The notes under the pieces were generated by a model. The model searched no databases and had not been told where the DNA came from. It saw nothing but the letters and a program-made list of their open reading frames with translations. The position numbers and the translations under genes were made by a program. 64,000 nucleotides of DNA from Conexibacter stalactiti (GTDB lineage Bacteria; Actinomycetota; Thermoleophilia; Solirubrobacterales; Solirubrobacteraceae), in the NCBI RefSeq assembly GCF_035967765.1, contig NZ_JAYWIT010000017.1, one strand, 5' to 3'. Within the stretch, counting starts at the first letter, position 1; every line of letters begins with the position of its first letter. Positions 37,497-49,261 of the stretch are shown here, piece after piece.

Positions 37497-39095
37497 ATGA
37501 GTCTGCAAGGGGTCTTCGAAGCGCTCGTGCGCCGCGCCGGTCGCAGGACCGGCCTGCTGCTGGTGGTGACGAGCGTCGTCCTGTCCGTCGCCTTCTGGGT
37601 CGTCTTCGCCGCGGTCGCCTCCGCGGCGCGCCCGCAGCCCGCCGACGGCGGGCCCGCGCCGGGGATCATCAACCCCGACGAGGACGAGACCGACCTGCCC
37701 TGGCAGGCCGGGCTGATCCAGATCGACTCCAACGGCGAGATCGCGATCCCGCTGTCGATCTACTGCGGCGCGACCGTCCGCGACGCGACGCACGTGATCA
37801 CGGCCGCCCATTGCGTCCCCGATGACGCCGCCGCCGACGTCGGCGTGGTCGCGGGCGTCTTCGACCGCACCGAGCCGAGCGGGCGGGACCCGCAGCTGCG
37901 CAGAGTCGCCGCGATCACCTCCCACCGCGACTACGACTCCGCGACGAAGGTCAACGACCTCGCGCTGCTGACGCTCGCGACGCCGCTGGAGCTGGGACCC
38001 GGGACGGTCGAGCCGCTCCCCGTCGTCGCTGCCGGCAGCGACGATCGCGGCGGCTTCGCCGTGATCTCCGGCTGGGGCGACACCGATGCGCAGACCGAGG
38101 GCGGCCAGCCGCCGGACCGGCTGCGCTACGGCTTCGTCGAGGTGCTCGACGACGCTGCCTGCGGCGGCTACGGCGCCAGATACATCGCCCCCGTGATGCT
38201 GTGCGCCGCCGGCGCCGCCTCCGACGGCAGCGTCATCGACACGTGCCAGGGTGACTCCGGCGGCCCGCTCGCACGCTTCGACGGCAACGTCGTCGACGCG
38301 CTGATCGGCGTCGTCTCGTGGGGCAAGGGCTGCGCGGTGCCGGGCTTCCCGGGTATCTACACGCGCCTCGCCAACGCCGAGCTGAACGCCTTCGCGACGC
38401 AGCCGAATCCGCCCGCGCGGCTGGAGCCGGTCACGCCGCCGGTCGTCACCGGGACGCCGCGCGCCGGCGACGCCGTCACGTGCGCGACCGGCCAGTGGAC
38501 CGACCCGGCGCCGCAGACGACGGTCACGTGGCTGAGCGCCGCGGTCGACGCCGCCGGCAGACTGACCGACGTGCGCGCCGACGGCAGCGGGCCGACGCTG
38601 ACGCTGCCCGACGGGCTGACCGGGCGCGTGCTCGCCTGCCAGGTGCGCGCCGTCAACGCCGGCGGCGCGCGCACGATGGTGTCGAGAACGGCCGGACCGG
38701 TCGCCGTGCGTCCGCCCGCGCCGCCGCCTCCGCCGCCCGGCCCGCCGGGACCGCCGGTCGTGACGCCGGCGGGCGACCTGCTCGCGCCCGTCGTCGAGGT
38801 CACGCGCCGCAACTGCGCCAGACGCCGCTGCACGCTCACGCTCGTGGCGAGAGACAGCGGCGGCGACGCCGTGCGCGCGTCGGTCGCGTGGGAGCGCGTG
38901 AGCGGCTGCCGCAAGGGCAAACCGGGCAAGCGCTGTCGCGCCATCAGACGGGCTGGCGCGAGACGGGCCGGGGCTGGGATCTTCCGGCTCAGAACGCCGC
39001 GGCTGGCGGCGGCGCGCTATCGCTTCACCGTCACCGCGTGGGACGCGGCCGGCAACCGCAGCAGAGCGGTCAGCGTCGTGTTGCGCGTCAGATAG
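37497..39095 (+). CDS. secreted trypsin-like serine protease with Ig-like and basic C-terminal domains
   Basis: This protein of about 532 residues has a signal/membrane anchor (LLLVVTSVVLSVAFWVVFAA) and then an S1 peptidase domain. The triad is H105 (TAAHC), D154 (NDLALL) and S254 (CQGDSGGP), with cysteines placed for the usual disulfides. After residue 300 come an Ig-like segment, a proline-rich linker (PPAPPPPPPGPPGPP) and a basic beta domain similar in style to the C-terminus of the 30033-31814 protein. It is exported and probably active. It interrupts the purine gene order. Confidence 0.9.
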   Translation: MSLQGVFEALVRRAGRRTGLLLVVTSVVLSVAFWVVFAAVASAARPQPADGGPAPGIINPDEDETDLPWQAGLIQIDSNGEIAIPLSIYCGATVRDATHVITAAHCVPDDAAADVGVVAGVFDRTEPSGRDPQLRRVAAITSHRDYDSATKVNDLALLTLATPLELGPGTVEPLPVVAAGSDDRGGFAVISGWGDTDAQTEGGQPPDRLRYGFVEVLDDAACGGYGARYIAPVMLCAAGAASDGSVIDTCQGDSGGPLARFDGNVVDALIGVVSWGKGCAVPGFPGIYTRLANAELNAFATQPNPPARLEPVTPPVVTGTPRAGDAVTCATGQWTDPAPQTTVTWLSAAVDAAGRLTDVRADGSGPTLTLPDGLTGRVLACQVRAVNAGGARTMVSRTAGPVAVRPPAPPPPPPGPPGPPVVTPAGDLLAPVVEVTRRNCARRRCTLTLVARDSGGDAVRASVAWERVSGCRKGKPGKRCRAIRRAGARRAGAGIFRLRTPRLAAARYRFTVTAWDAAGNRSRAVSVVLRVR

Positions 39096-39106
39096 CAGGG
39101 CAAACG

Positions 39107-39134
39107 GGTGGGCGGCCGATACCGGCCGCCCACC
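39107..39134 (+). terminator. hairpin after the protease gene
   Basis: Perfect 12-bp arms GGTGGGCGGCCG and CGGCCGCCCACC flank loop ATAC, 11 bases after the protease stop. No T-tract follows. It probably separates the protease transcript from purF, whose own leader spans about 130 bases. Confidence 0.55.
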
Positions 39135-39265
39135 GCTGGACGCACGTTGCGGCAACAGCCGTCCGTCCAGGGAGAGCGACGCCCGCGCGCGTTGCTACTC
39201 TGATCGAGCGCCTGCCGCCCCGGGTGGGACGCTTCTCTCGATGCCGGAGGACGGCCCGCCCTCCC

Positions 39266-40705
39266 ATGACTGACCAGCTCCCTGATCGCGATGGACCGCG
39301 CGACGAATGTGGTGTGTTCGGGATCTACGCTCCCGGCCACGACGTCGCTCGCTTCTCCTATTTCGCGCTGTACGCGCTGCAGCACCGCGGGCAGGAGTCC
39401 GCGGGGATCGCCACCACTGACGTGGGCGGCAACATCATGACCCTCCGCGATCTCGGGCTCGTCTCGCAGGTCTTCGACGAGCAGAAGCTGCGCTCGCTGC
39501 CGGGGGACCTCGCGATCGGCCACGTGCGCTACTCGACGACCGGCTCCTCCGCCTGGGAGAACGCCCAGCCGGTCTACCGCTCCGACCAGCGCGAGCTGGC
39601 GCTGGCGCACAACGGCAACCTGATCAACGCGGTCGAGCTGCACAGCGAGCTGCGCGAGAAGGGCGTCGGCTTCCGCTCGACCTCCGACTCGGAGATCATC
39701 GCCGCGCTGCTCTCGACGCATCCGGCCGAGAAGCTGGAGGACGCCGTCGCCGACGTGCTGCCGCGCCTCAGAGGCGCCTTCTCGACCGTCGTGATGACGA
39801 GCGAGAAGGTCGTCGCCTTCCGCGACCCGCACGCGCTGCGGCCGCTCGTGCTCGGCATGATCGGCGACCGCTACTGCGTCGCCTCGGAGTCGTGCGCGCT
39901 CGACATCATCGGCGCCAGACTGCTGCGCGACGTCGCGCCGGGCGAGGTCGTCACGATCGACGCGGGCGGCATCTCGACGCGGATGGCGGTCGAGGGCGAG
40001 CGGCTCGCCTCCTGCGTCTTCGAGTACATCTACTTCGCCCGTCCCGACTCGAAGATGGCCGGCACGACGCTGCAGGGCGCGCGCGGCCGGATGGGCGAGA
40101 TCCTCGCCCGCGAGGCGCCGGTCGAGGCAGACCTCGTGATCTCGGTGCCGGACTCCGGTACGCCGGCGGCGCGCGGCTTCTCACGCGCCAGCGGGATCCC
40201 GCAGGACGACGGCTTCGTCAAGAACCGCTACGTCGCGCGAACCTTCATCCAGCCGGGGCAGGAGCTGCGCAAGCACGGCCTCAGACTGAAGTTCAACCCG
40301 ATGCCGGAGATCGTCAACGGCAGACGGCTGGTCGTCGTCGACGACTCGATCGTGCGCGGCAACACGACGCGGCAGATCGTGCAGATGCTGCGCGACGCCG
40401 GCGCCAAGGAGGTCCACCTCCGCATCACCGCGCCGGCGATCCGCAACCCCTGCTACTACGGCATCGACATGTCGACGCGCGAGGAGATGATCGCGCACGG
40501 GCGCGACACGGAGGAGGAGATCGCCGCCGAGCTGGGCGCCGACTCGCTCCACTACCTCTCGCTCGACGGCGTCTACGAGGCCGTCGGCGCCACGCGCGAG
40601 ACCCACTGCGACGCCTGCTTCAGCGGCGAGTACCCGCTCGAGCACACGCCCAACGAGCAGGACAAGCACGCCTTCGAGCACGGCCTGCCGCTCGTCCGCG
40701 CCTAG
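39266..40705 (+). CDS. purF: amidophosphoribosyltransferase
   Basis: This 479-residue enzyme starts at ATG 39266. The active cysteine is C15 (DECGVFGIY), so the first 14 residues are a cleaved propeptide, as in the Bacillus-type enzyme. YALQHRGQESAGIA, GHVRYSTTGSS and the PRPP loop VVVDDSIVRGNTTRQI are present. Cysteines in SCVFEYIYF, NPCYYGID and CDACF match the [4Fe-4S] ligands of the Bacillus enzyme. It catalyses the first step of purine synthesis. It ends 27 bases before recQ. Confidence 0.97.
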   Translation: MTDQLPDRDGPRDECGVFGIYAPGHDVARFSYFALYALQHRGQESAGIATTDVGGNIMTLRDLGLVSQVFDEQKLRSLPGDLAIGHVRYSTTGSSAWENAQPVYRSDQRELALAHNGNLINAVELHSELREKGVGFRSTSDSEIIAALLSTHPAEKLEDAVADVLPRLRGAFSTVVMTSEKVVAFRDPHALRPLVLGMIGDRYCVASESCALDIIGARLLRDVAPGEVVTIDAGGISTRMAVEGERLASCVFEYIYFARPDSKMAGTTLQGARGRMGEILAREAPVEADLVISVPDSGTPAARGFSRASGIPQDDGFVKNRYVARTFIQPGQELRKHGLRLKFNPMPEIVNGRRLVVVDDSIVRGNTTRQIVQMLRDAGAKEVHLRITAPAIRNPCYYGIDMSTREEMIAHGRDTEEEIAAELGADSLHYLSLDGVYEAVGATRETHCDACFSGEYPLEHTPNEQDKHAFEHGLPLVRA

Positions 40706-40732
40706 CGCGCGGGCGGCGGAGCGGCACAGTCG

Positions 40733-42481
40733 ATGGACGCCCGCGCGGAGCTGCGCCGCCACTTCGGCTTCGACGAGTTCCGCCCCGGTCAGGAGGAGGC
40801 GGTCCGCGCGGCGCTCGAAGGTCGCGACGCGCTCGTCGTGATGCCGACCGGCGCCGGCAAGTCGCTCTGCTATCAGCTGCCGGCGCTCGTGCGCGACGAC
40901 CTCACGATCGTCGTCTCGCCGCTCGTCTCGCTGATGCAGGACCAGGTCGAGGGCCTCAGGCGGGTCGCGCCCGACGCCGTCGCGCTGTTGAACTCGCAGC
41001 AGTCGATGGCCGACAACCAGGAGGTGCTGCGGCGCGCCGCGAGCGGCCGTCTCAAGCTGCTCTACGTCGCGCCGGAGCGGTTCGCGTCGCGCTGGTTCCT
41101 CGACCACGTGCAGCGCGCGCGGCTGGGGCTGTTCGTCGTCGACGAGGCGCACTGCGTCTCGCAGTGGGGACACGACTTCCGGCCCGACTACTTCCGTCTC
41201 GCCGACGCCGCCCGCTACCTCAGAGCACGCGCGATCATGGCGCTGACGGCGACCGCGACGCCGCGCGTCGCCGACGACGTCGTCGACCGCCTCGGCCTCG
41301 CCGAGCCGGTGAGAGTGACGACCGGCTTCGACCGGCCCAACCTCTCCTTCGCCGTCGCCAGATGCGGCTCCAGACAGGACAAGCACCGCCGCGTCGCGAC
41401 CGTCCTGCGCGACCTCGAGGCGCGCCCCGCGATCGTCTACGCCGGCACGCGCAACGGCTGCGAGGAGCTGGCGAAGACGCTCGGGCGCGAGCTGGGGCTC
41501 GACGTCGCCGTCTACCACGCCGGGCTCGACCGCGAGCGGCGCACGGCCGTGCAGCGCGCCTTCATGGCCGGCGACACGCCGATCGTCGTCGCGACCAACG
41601 CCTTCGGCATGGGCGTCGACAAGGCCGACGTGCGGACGGTGATCCACGAGACCGTCCCGCAGTCGGTCGAGCAGTACTACCAGGAGGCCGGCCGCGCTGG
41701 GCGCGACGGCAGGCCGGCCCGCTGCCTGCTGTTCGCCGAGGCGCGCGACAAGGGGCTGCACACCTTCTTCATCGAGCGGGCGGAGATCGAGGACGCGGCC
41801 TTCGGCGCGGTCGCGCGCAGAATCCGCCGCCAGGCGGCCGAGAACGGCCGCTACGAGCTGGAGCTGAGCGTGCTCGCGGACGTCGCGAGCTGCGATCGCG
41901 ACGGCGCCCGCGCGATCGTCGGCCACCTCGCGCGCGCCGGCGTCGTGCAGCCGGCGCCATCGCCGCCCGATCGTGCCATGGGCAGGCTGGTCGGTGAATG
42001 GGACCGCGGCGCGCTGAAGGCGTGCAAGGCGTCGGCAGGGGAGGCGCAGAGAGTGCGCTGGCGCCAGTACCGCGCGATCTGGGGCTTCGTCGAGCAGCGC
42101 AGATGTCGCCGCGCCGCGCTGCTGCGGCACTTCGGCGACCGCGCGGCGCCGGCGACCGACCCCGGCGTGATCTGCTGTGACGTCTGCGACCCGGCGATCG
42201 CGCCGCCCGGCCCAGCCGTCGCCGCGCGCCGGCGCGAGGCCGACCTCGACGAGGCGATCCTCGCCGTCATCTCCGCCGCCGAGCCGGCGGTCACGCGCAC
42301 GCAGATCGCCGAGATCCTGCGCGGCAGCCGCTCGCGCGCGATCGCGCAGCACGCCTGGGACGGCCTGCCGCAGTACGGCGCCTTCCCGCAGCTGCGCGGC
42401 GACCAGGTGACGCAGCGGGTCGACATGCTGCTGGCGCGCGGCGCCCTGCGGACGCGGCAAGGTACCGTGGGCGCGGCATGA
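40733..42481 (+). CDS. recQ: RecQ-family ATP-dependent DNA helicase
   Basis: This 582-residue helicase has FGFDEFRPGQEEAV (motif 0), MPTGAGKSLCYQLPAL (Walker A), VVDEAHCVSQWGHDFRPDY (DEAH box plus the aromatic loop), ALTATATP, and QEAGRAGRDG (motif VI). The zinc site is C-x...CCDVC near residue 480. No HRDC domain is evident; the C-terminal 90 residues form a winged-helix-like tail. It unwinds DNA 3'-5' in repair. The purN ATG overlaps its stop (ATGA), so it is locked into the pur transcript. Confidence 0.93.
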   Translation: MDARAELRRHFGFDEFRPGQEEAVRAALEGRDALVVMPTGAGKSLCYQLPALVRDDLTIVVSPLVSLMQDQVEGLRRVAPDAVALLNSQQSMADNQEVLRRAASGRLKLLYVAPERFASRWFLDHVQRARLGLFVVDEAHCVSQWGHDFRPDYFRLADAARYLRARAIMALTATATPRVADDVVDRLGLAEPVRVTTGFDRPNLSFAVARCGSRQDKHRRVATVLRDLEARPAIVYAGTRNGCEELAKTLGRELGLDVAVYHAGLDRERRTAVQRAFMAGDTPIVVATNAFGMGVDKADVRTVIHETVPQSVEQYYQEAGRAGRDGRPARCLLFAEARDKGLHTFFIERAEIEDAAFGAVARRIRRQAAENGRYELELSVLADVASCDRDGARAIVGHLARAGVVQPAPSPPDRAMGRLVGEWDRGALKACKASAGEAQRVRWRQYRAIWGFVEQRRCRRAALLRHFGDRAAPATDPGVICCDVCDPAIAPPGPAVAARRREADLDEAILAVISAAEPAVTRTQIAEILRGSRSRAIAQHAWDGLPQYGAFPQLRGDQVTQRVDMLLARGALRTRQGTVGAA

Positions 42482-43101
42482 GCCCCGACACCTTCCCGAT
42501 CGCCGTGCTCGCCTCCGGCACCGGCTCCAACCTGCAGGCGATCCTCGACACGGTCCACGGCCGCGACGGGATCGAGGTCGTCGCCGTCGGCTCCAACGTC
42601 GCCGACGCGCCGGCGCTGGAGCGCGCCCGCCGCGCCGGCGTCGAGACCGCCGCCTTCCCGCTCGCCGACCATTCCGACCGCGCCGCGCGCGACACGGCGC
42701 TGGCCGACTGGATCGAGGGCCGAGGCGCGCGGCTGGTCGTGCTCGCGGGCTACATGCAGCTGCTGACGCCGTCGTTCCTGGCCCGCTTCCCGCTCGGGGT
42801 CGTCAACGTCCATCCCGCGCTGCTGCCGGCCTTCCCGGGGCTGAGAGCGGTGGAGCAGGCGCTCGCGCACGGCGTGCGCGTCTTCGGCGTCACCGTCCAC
42901 TTCGTCGACGAGGGCGTCGACACCGGCCCGATCATCCTCCAGCGCGCCGTCGAGCTGCCGCACGCGCGCGAGGCCGGCGAGGTCTTCGAGCAGATCCATG
43001 CGATCGAGCACGCGCTGCTGCCGGAGGCGATCCGCCTGATCGCCCGTGGGGCCGTGCGGATCGACCCGGCCGATCCGCGCCGGGTGCTGCTCGACCGCTG
43101 A
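42478..43101 (+). CDS. purN: phosphoribosylglycinamide formyltransferase
   Basis: This 207-residue protein shows IAVLASGTGSNLQAIL, VVLAGYMQLLTPSFLARFP, NVHPALLPAFPGLRAVEQAL (catalytic Asn and His) and FVDEGVDTGPIILQRAV with the catalytic Asp. It transfers a formyl group from 10-formyltetrahydrofolate to GAR. It overlaps recQ by 4 bases and is followed 54 bases later by purH. Confidence 0.97.
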   Translation: MSPDTFPIAVLASGTGSNLQAILDTVHGRDGIEVVAVGSNVADAPALERARRAGVETAAFPLADHSDRAARDTALADWIEGRGARLVVLAGYMQLLTPSFLARFPLGVVNVHPALLPAFPGLRAVEQALAHGVRVFGVTVHFVDEGVDTGPIILQRAVELPHAREAGEVFEQIHAIEHALLPEAIRLIARGAVRIDPADPRRVLLDR

Positions 43102-43155
43102 GCGAGCGCCCGCCGGGCTTCATCTGCCGGCCGCCTCGCCTATCCTCTGCTGCCG

Positions 43156-44751
43156 ATGTCGCAAGAGACTTCCAACGACCTCGCGCTCACCGCGCCCGGC
43201 AAGGTCGCGATCCGCCGCGCCCTGCTGTCGGTCTCCGACAAGACCGGAATCGTCGACTTCGCGCGCGGTCTCGCCGACCTCGGCGTCGAGCTGGTGTCGA
43301 CCGGCGGAACGGCCGGCGCGCTCGCCGACGCGGGGATCCCGCACCGCTCGATCACCGACTTCACGGGCTTCCCGGAGATCATGGACGGACGCGTCAAGAC
43401 GCTCCATCCGAAGCTCTACGCCGGCCTGCTCGCGGTCCGCGACGACGAGTCGCACCTGGCGGCCGCGCGCGACGCCGCGGTCGAGATGGTCGACCTCGTC
43501 TGCGTCAACCTCTATCCGTTCGAGCAGACCGTCGCGCGTCGCGGCGTCGCCGACTCCGAGGTGATCGAGAACATCGACATCGGCGGCCCGACGATGATCC
43601 GCGCGGCGGCGAAGAACTTCGCCTTCGCCGCACCTGTGGTCTCGCCGGAGTCCTACGACGCCGTCCTCGACGAGCTGCGCGCCAGCGGCGGCGAGCTGTC
43701 GCTGGCCACGCGCGAGTCGCTCGCGGCGGAGGCGTTCGCCTACACCGCGCGCTACGACACCGCGATCACACGCTGGTTCTCCGAGAAGCGCAACGACGAC
43801 TTCCCGCAGCTGTTCGTGCGCGCCTTCGAGAAGGTCACCGACCTCTCCTACGGCGAGAACCCGCACCAGCGCGCCGCCTACTACGCGCAGGTCGGCTCGC
43901 CGACGCACCTGCTCAGCAACGTGCGCCAGCTCGGCGGCAAGCCGCTGTCGTTCAACAACCTGCTCGACCTCAACGGCTCGCGCCTGCTCGCGCGCGAGTT
44001 CCAGGCGCCGTCGTGCGTGATCGTCAAGCACAACAACCCGTGCGGCGTGGCGACCGGCGACACGACGCTGGAGGCGTACGAGCGCGCCTTCGAGTGCGAT
44101 CCGATGTCGGCCTTCGGCGGGATCGTCTGCCTCAACCGGCCGGTCGACGCGCAGCTGGCCGAGGCGCTCGTGAAGCAGTTCATCGAGGTCCTGTTCGCGC
44201 CCGGCTACTCCGACGAGGCGCTGGAGATCCTGTCGGTCAAGAGAAACATGCGGATCCTCCAGGACGACGAGAACCTGCCGCTGCACCTCGCCGAGCCCGA
44301 CCTCAAGCAGGTCGTCGGCGGCCTGCTGGTGCAGGACCGCGACGTCGACACGCAGGAGCGTGCCGAGATGACGGTCGCGACCAGACGCCAGCCGACCGAC
44401 GCGGAGTGGAGCGAGCTGCTGTTCGCCTGGCGTGTCTGCAAGCACGTCCGCTCCAACGCGATCGTGATCGCGAAGGACAACGCCTCCGTCGGCATCGGCG
44501 CGGGCCAGATGAGCCGCGTCGACTCGGTGCGGCTGGCGGTCGAGAAGGCCCGCGAGGGCTCGATCGCGGGGGCGGTGCTCGCCTCCGACGCCTTCTTCCC
44601 GTTCGCGGACGGACCAGAGCTCGCCGTGCAGGCGGGCGTCACAGCGATCATCCAGCCCGGCGGCTCGGTGCGCGATCCCGAAGTGATCGCAGCCGCGGAC
44701 GCAGCCGGCGTTGCGATGGTCTTCACCAGCCGCCGGCACTTCAAGCACTGA
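43156..44751 (+). CDS. purH: bifunctional AICAR formyltransferase/IMP cyclohydrolase
   Basis: This 531-residue enzyme has an N-terminal IMP cyclohydrolase (RALLSVSDKTGIVDFARGL, STGGTAGAL, MDGRVKTLHPKLYAGLL). The C-terminal AICAR transformylase shows SYGENPHQRAAYY and VKHNNPCGVATGD. It ends AMVFTSRRHFKH, the conserved C-terminus. It performs the last two steps to IMP. Length is normal. Confidence 0.97.
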   Translation: MSQETSNDLALTAPGKVAIRRALLSVSDKTGIVDFARGLADLGVELVSTGGTAGALADAGIPHRSITDFTGFPEIMDGRVKTLHPKLYAGLLAVRDDESHLAAARDAAVEMVDLVCVNLYPFEQTVARRGVADSEVIENIDIGGPTMIRAAAKNFAFAAPVVSPESYDAVLDELRASGGELSLATRESLAAEAFAYTARYDTAITRWFSEKRNDDFPQLFVRAFEKVTDLSYGENPHQRAAYYAQVGSPTHLLSNVRQLGGKPLSFNNLLDLNGSRLLAREFQAPSCVIVKHNNPCGVATGDTTLEAYERAFECDPMSAFGGIVCLNRPVDAQLAEALVKQFIEVLFAPGYSDEALEILSVKRNMRILQDDENLPLHLAEPDLKQVVGGLLVQDRDVDTQERAEMTVATRRQPTDAEWSELLFAWRVCKHVRSNAIVIAKDNASVGIGAGQMSRVDSVRLAVEKAREGSIAGAVLASDAFFPFADGPELAVQAGVTAIIQPGGSVRDPEVIAAADAAGVAMVFTSRRHFKH

Positions 44752-44868
44752 GCCACCACAGCTCCGCGCGGCTTCGTTTTCCACTCCCGACCCGGGGGTA
44801 GGCAGAAGCCGCCGGAGGTCTACGGGCGGACGTCGGCTGTCAGGTCGTGCTCCGCCCGTCATCCGGTC

Positions 44869-45267
44869 ATGACCAGCCACAGCCACAGTCACCCGCCGCC
44901 GACCACGTTCGGCCTCGTGGAGGAGCCGCTCGAGGAGAGCGGCATCTCGGTGATCGCCGTGCACGGCGAGCTGGACCTCTTCACCGCGCCGGAGCTGAAG
45001 GAGCGGCTGCGCGAGCACACCGACACCGTCGGACCGATCCGCGACCTCGTCGTCGACCTCTCCGGCTGCGCCTTCGTCGACGCCAGCGGCTGCCAGGTGC
45101 TGCTGCGCGCGGCACGCCGCCTGGCCGCCGTCGGCCGGCAGCTCGCGATCGTCAACACGAGCGACGGAAACGCCCGCATCTTCAGCGTGATGGGGCTCGG
45201 CGAGCTGTTCCCGGTGGTGCCGACGCGCGCGGCGGCCGCCGAGGCGCTGCGACGGCGCGGCACCTGA
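44869..45267 (+). CDS. STAS-domain anti-sigma factor antagonist
   Basis: This 132-residue protein has a His/Ser/Pro-rich N-terminal 20 residues, then a STAS domain. VIAVHGELDLFTAPELKERL and VVDLSGCAFVDASGCQVLL are typical, and the serine in DASG is the site phosphorylated by the cognate anti-sigma kinase. It acts in partner-switching control of a SigB/SigF-type factor. No kinase or sigma gene is nearby, so its partners lie elsewhere. It precedes the GGDEF-EAL gene by 102 bases. Confidence 0.9.
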   Translation: MTSHSHSHPPPTTFGLVEEPLEESGISVIAVHGELDLFTAPELKERLREHTDTVGPIRDLVVDLSGCAFVDASGCQVLLRAARRLAAVGRQLAIVNTSDGNARIFSVMGLGELFPVVPTRAAAAEALRRRGT

Positions 45268-45369
45268 GCTAACGCAACCGGCGCCCCCTGCCGATAGGGA
45301 CGGGGTGATGCCGGTGAGACCGTCAGCTTGGCGCGTGCGCGTCTGCTTGCCCGATCGCGGAGCGATCCG

Positions 45370-48366
<2,997 letters not shown>

Positions 48367-48431
48367 ACGAGCCGCCGATCTGTCAGCGTTCCCTCACCAG
48401 TCAATCTCGTAACGGGCCAAACGCCACGTTC

Positions 48432-48459
48432 TTGACGACGGTTGGACAAGGGGTTCAAT
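48432..48459 (+). promoter_or_regulatory. possible promoter of the winged-helix gene
   Basis: TTGACG (48432-48437) and TTCAAT (48454-48459) are 16 bases apart, in an unusually AT-rich 100-base stretch. It lies about 60 bases before the coding start at 48517. The match is fair, not strong. Confidence 0.4.
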
Positions 48460-48516
48460 CCATCTCGCATGATTGCTAGCCTTGGTGACCCCCTCGTCTC
48501 ACCAGGAGTTATGTAT

Positions 48517-48918
48517 ATGGCAGACCTCGTTGGGCAAATTCAACGTGATATCGAGAAGCGGCTGAAGGAACTGCGGCCGCTGATCGAGGAGAAGGATCAG
48601 CTGGAGGCCGTGCTCGCCGCGCTCTCGGGCGACTACGTGCCGGCCAACGGCACGGCGACGCCGGCGCGCCCGCGTGCGCGCGCCGCCGTGCCCGCGGGTC
48701 GTGCGCCGTACGCCGGCGGCAAGTCGCGCCGCGCGCCGCGCGGGGCCAACCGCGAGGCGATCCTGAAGCTCGTCGGCGAGCGCCCGGGCATCTCCGCCGC
48801 GGAGGTCGCCGAGATCACGAACATCGCGAAGCCGACCGTCCACACGACGATCTCGCAGCTGAAGCGCAAGGGGATACTGGAACCGGAAGGCGCCAACGGC
48901 GTCAAGCTGGCCTCCTGA
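48517..48918 (+). CDS. small winged-helix DNA-binding protein with coiled-coil N-terminus
   Basis: The start is ATG 48517, because AGGAG at 48504-48508 is 8 bases upstream; earlier ATGs at 48511 and 48442 fit less well. The 133-residue product has a coiled coil (QIQRDIEKRLKELRPLIEE) and an Ala/Pro/Arg-rich linker. The C-terminal winged helix includes PGISAAEVAEITNIAKPTVH and TISQLKRKGILEP. It resembles MarR/TrmB-type helix-turn-helix domains. The basic linker suggests non-specific DNA contacts. The target is unknown. Confidence 0.8.
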   Translation: MADLVGQIQRDIEKRLKELRPLIEEKDQLEAVLAALSGDYVPANGTATPARPRARAAVPAGRAPYAGGKSRRAPRGANREAILKLVGERPGISAAEVAEITNIAKPTVHTTISQLKRKGILEPEGANGVKLAS

Positions 48919-48963
48919 GCCGAGCCAGGGCGCGCCCCGCCGAGACGGGGGAGTCGGAGCGGA

Positions 48964-49036
48964 TGCGCGCCCTGGGACTCGAACCCAGCCCGCCGGATTA
49001 AAAGTCCGGTGCTCTAACCCGATGAGCTAGACGCGC
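48964..49036 (-). tRNA. tRNA-Lys (anticodon UUU)
   Basis: The 73-base cloverleaf on the minus strand has acceptor GCGCGTC/GGCGCGC (one G-U), D stem GCTC/GAGC, anticodon stem CCGGA/TCCGG with loop CTTTTAA, and T arm CTGGG-TTCGAGT-CCCAG. CCA is not encoded. Discriminator A73. Confidence 0.95.
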
Positions 49037-49098
49037 CCCCCAATGGTGCCACGCGCGGCCAAACGGCGCGGCCATCTACAATGTCCTCTCCCCGCCTC

Positions 49099-49170
49099 GC
49101 CCCCATGGTGTAGCGGTTAGCACGCCAGCCTTTCACGCTGGTAGCGGGGGTTCGATTCCCCCTGGGGGTA
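49099..49170 (+). tRNA. tRNA-Glu (anticodon UUC)
   Basis: The 72-base cloverleaf has acceptor GCCCCCA/TGGGGGT, anticodon loop CTTTCAC and T arm GGGGG-TTCGATT-CCCCC. CCA is not encoded. It is divergent from tRNA-Lys with 62 bases between 5' ends, which must hold both promoters. Confidence 0.95.
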
Positions 49171-49174
49171 TCAT

Positions 49175-49204
49175 GAGAAAGCCCCGCGAAAGCGGGGCTT
49201 TCTC
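49175..49204 (+). terminator. intrinsic terminator after tRNA-Glu
   Basis: Perfect stem GAGAAAGCCCCGC and GCGGGGCTTTCTC with a GAAA-type tetraloop lies 4 bases past the tRNA. A-rich and T-rich sides let it work in both directions, so it may also end the convergent surface-protein gene (stop at 49262). Confidence 0.8.
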
Positions 49205-49261
49205 CGTTCCGGGCCGAGCGGCTCGTCGTGCGCTACCGGCCCTGCCGTCCCACGCGGCTGC

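Noticed and set aside
48964..49170. tRNA pair as an integration site of a mobile island
   Set aside because: No integrase, direct repeat of the tRNA 3' end, or composition break is visible next to either tRNA.
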